The notes below the pieces were generated by a model that was given only the letters and a program-made list of their open reading frames with translations, did no database searches and was not told the DNA's origin. A stretch of 64,000 nucleotides of DNA. Origin: Leptasterias polaris. Taxonomy: Eukaryota > Echinodermata > Asteroidea > Forcipulatida > Asteriidae. This document shows, piece after piece, positions 56,815-64,000 of the stretch. A program made the translations under genes and the position numbers. Position 1 is the stretch's first letter; each line of letters starts with the position of its first letter. The DNA is taken from positions 434,001-498,000 of the forward strand of contig JAZGTN010000296.1 of NCBI GenBank assembly GCA_037783415.1, written 5' to 3'.

Positions 56815-57814
56815 TATGTTGGCGGTCTCCCTATTTTGTCAATATCCTTGTTCGGTGGGTGCCAGTCAGAAGCCATTCAACCGTAAACTGCCGTGTATCC
56901 AAGGATCACACCCAAGTATATGATACAACCTGGGAAGCGGCAGCCAGGGGATCACCATAAGGGATTAGTATGTGATTGAGGGAATACAGATGCAGAGAGA
57001 GTAAAGTAAAATGTGTTGCATACCATTTGAAGAATACATGTCATCTGAAGTTGGTGTCCAACAGTAGAAGATTCTCAGCAATATCTGCTGCACCAGCTCT
57101 TCATTCATAGTCCATGAACCTCACTCCTCTTGTAGATAGCATACTCAAGGGTGAAGGGGTAGTCTCAAGCTGAAAAAGGAAAACTCACAAACACTTTTGT
57201 TAGGACTAGGAATAAAGTGATTTCAAACAGCCTCTCTCAATCAGACAATGAAATGGATAGGGCTTTTTGTTCAATGAAGTTAGTTGCCATTTGATGCAAG
57301 TCACCTTAAATGGCCCCCTCTCTAGAAAATAGCCAAGATGCATGTAGGAAAGTGCCAGGCATTGCAATATTTTGTGCTGTGTTTTTAAAATGTCAGTGCC
57401 AGTACAGTAGCTGAAAAACCAAAAATGAAGAATTCAGCTGCTGACCTGATATGTGTTTTATAATTTTTAGTGGCAGAATACAGCTAGCTAAAAACCAACA
57501 AAGAGAAAATCATGACAGAAATGAGTCGCATGTCTGTATATTATTAATACATAATTAAACATTGTTGTATATTTAGGCAAGCATCCAAATTTTGCAAAAA
57601 AGCGGAAAGTGCAAGGGACAATAATACACTTTGTATCAAGTTTATTTTAAAAACCAAAAATGAGGGAATCAACTGATCGACCTGAAAAGTTACATACCAG
57701 TGTATTAATTCATTGTATATTCAATTCATTGAAAGTTACATGTAATGTATTGCACCAAATTGCTAGCAGTTTAATTAATTTGCTGCTACACTTTGCAAAT
57801 ATCATCCTGGTAAG

Positions 57815-58200
57815 GTTAGTCTAAAGCAGGGCCACCACGTGCAGGTCCCAGGATACCAGCCCCACAACGCTTTCCAGATCTTAGGGCCCTTCGTACTCCT
57901 TTCGGAGCCTCCAGTCCACGTACACCCTTATGCAGGGGACGCCCCTATACTGTACTAACGCCGGTCCCTAGCCCCACGGCCTAGACTAGGAACTACTTCC
58001 GTTTAGCCAACCATTGTGAACACACCAGGAACATCCTCGCCGCTGAGGCAGAGGAGCCTGATGCTGGAAGTAGGACCCCACATGCCTTGGTTGCATGTGT
58101 CCAAGTCCCTTTTCGCAATTAAGTTCAGAATTTCCCGTGATTTTACCACCATTGGATTCCGAACTATTCGAATGTCGCACCCCACCAATCCAATCCTAAA
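57815..58200. other. GC-rich block of unknown nature
   Basis: Clearly more GC-rich and CpG-bearing than its neighbours, and splits what looks like one exon-like module (the 'taccagatgtaccagctcct' at 58198 resumes module sequence). Partly open on both strands (58003-58336) without a recognisable product. Probably an insertion; no TIR found. Confidence 0.4.
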
Positions 58201-61200
58201 TGTACCAGATGTACCAGCTCCTTGTTCAGTCATGGTCCATGAACCTCACTCCTTGTGTATACAGGGTAGCATCAAGCTGGGGGAAAAATCAGTTCAAGAT
58301 GAACAAAAATCTGGAAAATATAACACATATTATTAGTTTTATTTGTTAAAAGCAGCCAGTTTCAATGTGCTCTCCCCCAAATGGGAAAATGCTTTTCAGG
58401 ATAATTTCATGGGGAAAAAGGAAAAACCTGTTAAAATGTTAACTCCTAATGAAATATGTGGGATATTTTGGGGGTGCATCTATCCATTTATTTGTACATG
58501 TTTATGATCTCATTGAGGGGGGAGGGGATAGATTCTGAGGGGTTTACCCCCCAATCCCAGTCGTACTATTCTATTGCAGGTATGCTCCAGAATAAGTATA
58601 ATTTCAGGTTGTAGGAAAAGTTTCAAGCTGGCTTCAGTCAGCCAACTCCAAATGATTGGGTACATGTATTTGATTGAGGGACTACAAAATGCACAGAGAC
58701 TCAATTCAAATAAGTAATGTACCATTTGAAATATACAGGTCATCTGAAGTTGGTGTCCAACAGTAGAAGATTCTCAGCACTATCAGCAGCACCATCTCTT
58801 CAGTCATAGTCCATGAACCTCACTCCTATAGACAGCATACTTAAGAGTGATGGGGTAGTCTCAAGCTGAAAAAGAAAGCTCAAACTATCCACTGTAAGAT
58901 TACTGGGTCCAAAAGCAAATTATTACAGGAAATGTATTTTGGGGTTTAGGCAAGAAAAAATTGTTAAAAAGGCCAATGTAAAAAGAAATCCCAACTTACA
59001 GAGTCTGTTTCTTTGTTATCCTATTTTACCACCAGCCACTGGTGGCATAGCACTGTAAGGCCCTAACAAGAAACCACTTATACAACAATAAGCATCAAAA
59101 CTGAAAAACAAAGATATATTTTACAGACTTTCATCTCAGAAGAACACAACTAAGTGTTCCTTCAATAATTTTGATCATTAGGCTACTCCTCAAGGAAGAA
59201 AAGTACAGATTGAAAGGATTCTGTTTTGTAATTATCACCTGAAACGAAAAAGTAAGTACACACAACATAGACAATATTGCTTTCATCAAGTATTAATTAG
59301 GCCCTAATACAGACATTGAACACTTCTTTTAATTATTGACATGTACCTTGAAGGGAAAAGAAAGTTACAGATTGCATGGATTTTAATTATTGGTTGTCAC
59401 TTAAAGGTTTAATAATTAGTACTCACAAAAATATTGTGATATGACAATTAGTAAAAATTGCCAATGTCAGCGAAAATACTGCTTTCCCAAATCCCTAATC
59501 CAGAAAAAACTGGAATCACATTGAAATTCCTTCAACAATCTGACCACTATACACCTCGATGATAATACAAAAAATTACAAGTTGTATGGATTTTAATTGA
59601 TAGATGTCTCCTAAAACCTAAATGGTTAGTGCACACACAATTATTGATATATTATAACAATCATTAAAAAATTGACAAAAGGACACAGAAAAAACAATGT
59701 TTTCTCCAAGTTAGGCCTTAACACAGAAAAAGTTAAACTAGTGTCACATTGAACTTCCTTCTACACACTGATCACTACACCTCAATTAAATAAACACAAG
59801 CTGCATGGATTTTAAATTAAATGGTTTGTACACAAATGATGATTGTAATATGAAAAGTACAAATCGCTTATTCCCAATAAAATAATGCTTTGCCTAAGTT
59901 AATCTATGATACAGAAAAAACTGGTATCACACTGAGATTTCCTTAGATCATTATACATGTACCTTAAAGGGAAACATGCAAGTGTTATGGGTTTCAATTT
60001 ATATACACACCTAAAAACGAATTGGTTAGTACACAAAAAATGAAGTGCCTGTATTTACTTACAAACAACTATACAAAAATAAAAAGGGGGTGGGGTAGTA
60101 TCGGTGACAAAACTTGACAAAATACCATGACAGCACACTTACAACCTGTCATTCCCAATATAAAGGCCTCGTAGAAATAAATAAATAAATAAACACAATG
60201 GTTTTTAAGTGGTTGGCCAGCCACTGAAGATTCTCCAACACACCAGCAGTTTGAATTCCTTGGTCAGTCAGTCATGGTCCACAAACTTCACTCCTTGACA
60301 CACTTCAGGGTCATCTTCACTTCAGGTGGTAGGTGTAGTTTTAAAGCTGCAAAAATATAAACCGCAAAGTTGAGATCAGTGGAGAAAATTCTTCCATTTT
60401 AAGAATTTACAAAATTAGCCTCTTTAAGAGAGGCATAATTATACATTTTCCCACAGGAGGGGGGGGGGGGGTAGTGAGGGCAGTTGCATAGCTATTTGGG
60501 GCTGGGGGTGGCAAGGGTGCATCTAACCATTAACTTGTGCATTTTATGATCTTATGTGGGTGGGGCGAGAGCAAAGGAGAATAGATTCAGGGAGGGGGGC
60601 TCACCCCACCCCTTTTTTTTACTCTTCTTGTGCATACACTTCAGAGGAATCATAATTTTGGGATTTGGGAATAGTTTCAAGCTGCCAAAAGAGACCACCA
60701 AATTTAAGAGCCTTAGGCCTTTTTTATCCCACCCCCTCCCAACACACCAAAACCTTTTTGTCAGCGAACTCCAAATGATTTGTATGTGATTGAGGGACAA
60801 TTGAGAGGCACAAAGAGTAAATTAAAATAAATTACGTACCATTTGAAGCATCTTCAAATGGTGTACAACAGTAGAAGTTTCCAAGCAATATCATCAGCAG
60901 CACCATCTCTTCAGTCATAGTCCATGAACCTCACTCCTTTCGTAGACAGCATTATACTCAAGGGTGAAGGGGGTAGTCTCAAGCTGAAAAATAAAAGCTC
61001 AAAATATCTACTGTAAGAGTACTGGGTCAAAAGCAAAAGTTACAGTCAATGTATTTTTGGGGTTGGGAAAGACAAATTGGTTTAAAAGGCCCATGTAAAA
61101 AACATAATTTTCTTTTATAAAGTCCATAAAAAAGTCCCAACTTACAGAGTTGGTTTCTTTGTAATCCTATTTTACCACCAGCCACTGGTGGCATAGCACT

Positions 61201-63106
61201 GTAAGGCCCTAACAAGAAACCACTTATACAACATTAAGCATCAAAGCTGAAAGCAAAGATATATTTTACAGACTTTCATCTTAGAAGAACACAGCTAAGT
61301 GTTCCTTCAATAGTTTTGATCATTACTCCTTCCTTCAATAATTTTGATCATTACTCCTTAAGGAAGAAAAGTACAGATTGAATGGATTCTGTTTTGTAAT
61401 TATCACCTGAAATAAAAAAGATTAATACACACACAAAAATTAGTGTGGGGAAAGAAGTGAAAAATTACTTGTTATTCAACTTGTGATTAGTAGACAAGTT
61501 TAAAATTTAATTTGGAGTTGAAACAAGTTTAGAATGTGTTCACACATTGACAAATACCTTTCCCCAAAGTAATCCGTAAACCAACTAAAGTACTGGTTGT
61601 ATGGATGGCCATCCATACACTTCCCTAAACACAAAAGGTAGTCTTCCCATTGTTATTTACACTGATGGATTTACATCCATACTTAGTACTTAAACTAAAG
61701 AGTTTGTTCACAACAACTGTTCTGGCAGGTAACAGTATTAAACATTGCTGATATTGCCAGATAAATTCATGCTTTCCCTAGGTTAAGCACCAAAGCAGGA
61801 AAAAACCAAAATACATAATCTTTTCTTTCAATCACTTAACATGTACCTTGGAGGGAACAAAAAGTTACATGTTGCATGGATTCATAGTTTATAATTCATA
61901 GTTGTGACCTAAACCAAAGCATTAAGTACACACAGCACAGAACATATTGCTTTCATCAAGTATTATTAGACCCTAATACAGACAATTAACATTTCTTAAA
62001 ATTATTGACATGTACCTTGAAGGGAAAAGAAAGTTACAGATTGCATGGATTTTAAATATTGGTTGTCACCTAAAGGGTTAGTAATTAGTACTCACAAAAA
62101 TATTATGGTATGGCAATCAGTATAAATTGCCAATGTCAGAGAAAATACTGCTTTCCCAAATCCCTAATCCAGAAAAAACTGGAATCACATTGAAATTCCT
62201 TCAACAATCTGACCACTATACACCTTGATGATAATACAAAAAATTACAAGTTGTATGGATTTTAATTGATAGATGTTTCCTAAAACCTAAATGGTTAGTG
62301 GAAACACAATTATTAAAATATGACCATAAGTAAAATTGGACAATGCCACAGAGACAACAATTTTTTCTCCAAGTTAGGCCCTAACACAGAAAAAGTTAAA
62401 CTAGTGTCACATTGAACTTCCTTCAACACACTGATCACTATACCTCAATTAAATAAACACAAGCTGCATGGATTTTAAATTAAATGGTTTGTACACAAAT
62501 GATGATTGTAATATGAAAAGTACAAATCGCTTATTCCCAATAAAATAATGCTTTGCCTAAGTTAATCTATGATACAGAAAAAAATGGTATCACACTGAGA
62601 TTTCCTTAGATCATTATACATGTACCTTAAAGGGAAACATGCAAGTGTTATGGGTTTCAATTTATATACACACCTAAAAACGAATTGGTTAGTACACAAA
62701 AAATGAAGTGCCTGTATTTACTTACAAACAACTATACAAAAATAAAAAGGGGGGTGGGGTAGTATCGGTGACAAAACTTGACAAAATACCATGACAGCAC
62801 ACTTACAACCTGTCATTCCCAATATAAAGGCCTCCTAGAAATAAATAAATAAATAAATACAGTGTTTTTTAAGTGGTTTGCCAGCCACTGAAGATTCTCC
62901 ACACCAGCAGTTTGAATTCCTTGGTCAGTCAGTCATGGTCCACAAACTTCACTCCTTGACACACTTCAGTGTCATCTTCACTTCAGGTGGTAGGTGTAGT
63001 TTAAAGCTGCCAAAATAAAACCAAAAAGTTAAGATAATTAGATAAAATTATTAACTTTACAAAATTAGCCTCTTGAACAGAGGCATAATTAGACATTTTC
63101 GAACAG

Positions 63107-63129
63107 AGGGGGGGGGGGGGGGGGGGGGT
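63107..63129 (+). repeat. Poly(G) tract
   Basis: A run of about 20 G. Similar runs lie at 33080, 49047-49064, 54088-54100, 54359-54372, 56425-56449 and 60460-60471. Such tracts are prone to length error. Confidence 0.85.
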
Positions 63130-63389
63130 AGTGAGGGAAGTTGCAAAAATATTTGTGGGGTGGCTAAGGGTGCATCTAACCATTAACTTGTGCAATTTAT
63201 GATCACATTAATTGGGTGGGGCGAGAGCAAAGGAGAAAAGATTCAGGGAGGGGGGGCTCACCCCACCCCCTTTTTGTTTTACTCTTCTTGTGTAGATACA
63301 CTCCAGAGTAATCATAACTTCAGGATTTAGGAATAGTTTCAAGCTGCCAAAACAGACCACCAAATTTAAGAGCATTAAGCCTTTTTATT

Positions 63390-63600
63390 TTAATCCACCA
63401 CCCCACCCCCCAAACTGGTGTCCTTGAGCAAGATGCTTTACTTTAATTTCTTTTTAGTTCACTATAATTGCTTGAAAAAGCCTTCGAAGCGTCACAGCTA
63501 CTCTGGCCTGTAAACTACCCAGGGAGCTGAGCAAGAATAAAGTAATATTATTGGCCAAATAACGAGTGAACTAATGTAAAGCGCATTAATACGTTATTGT
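63390..63600 (+). mobile_element. Degraded SINE fragment
   Basis: Contains 'gtgtccttgagcaagatgct', 'cactataattgcttgaaaaa' and 'cctggcctgtaaactaccca'-like sequence, matching in complement the body of the SINE at 6356. It ends 'taaagcgcattaatacgtta'. Confidence 0.5.
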
Positions 63601-63731
63601 ATTAAAATGCGCTAAGAAGTAGTTATAAATCAAACAGCCAACCCTATACAATGTGGTATGCCAATGAGCAACTAGCAAGACAAGTAGATTGGCAAAGCTT
63701 CTTTTCCGCTATAATAATTACCATTTGGGTA

Positions 63732-63830
63732 CCTTGAAAGTCATCTGAAGTGGTGTCCAACAGTAGCAAATACTCAGCAACATCAGATAAACTAGCTTCT
63801 TGGTCAGTCATTGGTCCATGAACCTGCTCT
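63732..63830 (-). other. Best-preserved exon-like module
   Basis: Open on the minus strand and ending at a donor (CTTTCAAG then GTACCC). It reads N-K-E-Q-V-H-G-P-M-T-D-Q-E-A-S-L-S-D-V-A, continuing into a leucine run and L-D-T-T-S-D-D-F-Q. An AG (TCTTAACAAAG) precedes E-Q-V-H-G. Of the nine copies this alone keeps a frame; others lack a base within the G-P-M-T segment. No family recognised. Confidence 0.35.
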
Positions 63831-64000
63831 TTGTTAAGAAAATGAGCAAAGATTTGTTTTAAAGTAAACATTTTGTTTATGTGTGTGTGTTGGGGGGGGG
63901 GGTGTGATGATAAGAGATGTAAGTGGGGAGGGGCTGTTTCTGTCCCCATCCCCCGTCAATCTATTCACCTATATTAAAAAGTGTCTTAAAGACAGTTTTA

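Larger units (their letters stand above)
58720..63720. repeat. Tandem segmental duplication, unit about 2.1-2.7 kb
   Basis: Copy A (about 58720-60837) and copy B (about 60838-63720) run in the same order. Examples: 'ccaccagccactggtggcat' at 59030 and 61175; 'catgtaccttgaagggaaaa' at 59340 and 62010; 'atgacagcacacttacaacc' at 60127 and 62791; 'actcttcttgtg' at 60620 and 63281. The offset grows from about 2.1 to 2.7 kb because copy B holds an extra 0.5 kb at 61440-61920. A third copy starts near 63721. Confidence 0.85.
55770..63835 (-). repeat. Array of about nine diverged exon-like modules
   Basis: A module recognised by plus-strand 'cagctccttggtcagtcatg' with 'gtccatgaacctcactcc' occurs near 55780, 56190, 57080, 58210, 58770, 60260, 60890, 62920 and 63780. 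Several copies also share 'catctgaagttggtgtccaa' and 'cagtagaagattctcagc'. On the minus strand each looks like an exon: a T-rich acceptor (for example CCTTTTTCAG near 57173) and a donor (AAATG then GTATGC near 57023). All but the last copy are closed by stops or frameshifts. I do not recognise the encoded sequence. Confidence 0.7.

Overview
This is a stretch of animal nuclear DNA: AT-rich, with small exons bounded by GT-AG splice sites, long introns and a very high load of transposable elements. The LINE and tRNA-SINE families, and a repeat beginning near GGGCCCAATTTCATAGAG, suggest an invertebrate deuterostome, most likely an echinoderm and possibly a sea star. That assignment is inference from repeat style, not from a marker gene.

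Three host genes can be assembled exon by exon. (1) A fatty-acid-amide-hydrolase-like amidase runs on the minus strand from 29496 down to 4345: 15 coding exons, 1803 nt, 600 residues, intact Lys-Ser-Ser catalytic triad, and closest in layout to the plant-type (Arabidopsis) FAAH. (2) CFDP1/BCNT, a chromatin-remodelling subunit of the Swc5 family, runs on the plus strand from 31815 to 50483: 7 exons, 306 residues, complete BCNT-C domain. (3) A lysosomal glucocerebrosidase (GBA1, glycoside hydrolase family 30) lies on the minus strand from 47953 down to 40236 or 38891. It sits entirely inside the 11.9-kb fourth intron of CFDP1. GBA has two interchangeable 103-nt terminal exons, a tandem array of truncated copies of one of them, and a one-base reading-frame conflict at the exon 3/4 junction. 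At the left edge are the last two exons of an unrecognised plus-strand gene and a possible exon on the opposite strand.

Region by region: 1-3.2 kb, gene end plus unannotated DNA; 4.3-29.5 kb, the FAAH-like gene, whose introns hold SINEs, a Jockey/CR1-type LINE split by a TTAA-flanked piggyBac-like element, an L2-type LINE fragment, and in intron 1 an LTR retroelement whose 3' LTR is split by another LINE that itself carries an insert; 29.5-31.8 kb, a shared head-to-head intergenic region with a hairpin, a CpG-rich block and a perfect 222-bp palindrome; 31.9-36.7 kb, CFDP1 intron 1 with three TIR elements in a row; 37.6-49.5 kb, CFDP1 intron 4 with GBA; 50.5-55.4 kb, tandem repeats, a foldback element, and a 722-bp TIR element with a perfect 9-bp target duplication; 55.7-64 kb, an array of about nine diverged exon-like modules and a 2.1-2.7-kb tandem segmental duplication. 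The three host genes have unrelated jobs (lipid amide hydrolysis, chromatin, lysosomal glycolipid breakdown); their link is positional. No prokaryotic system, CRISPR array or operon is present.
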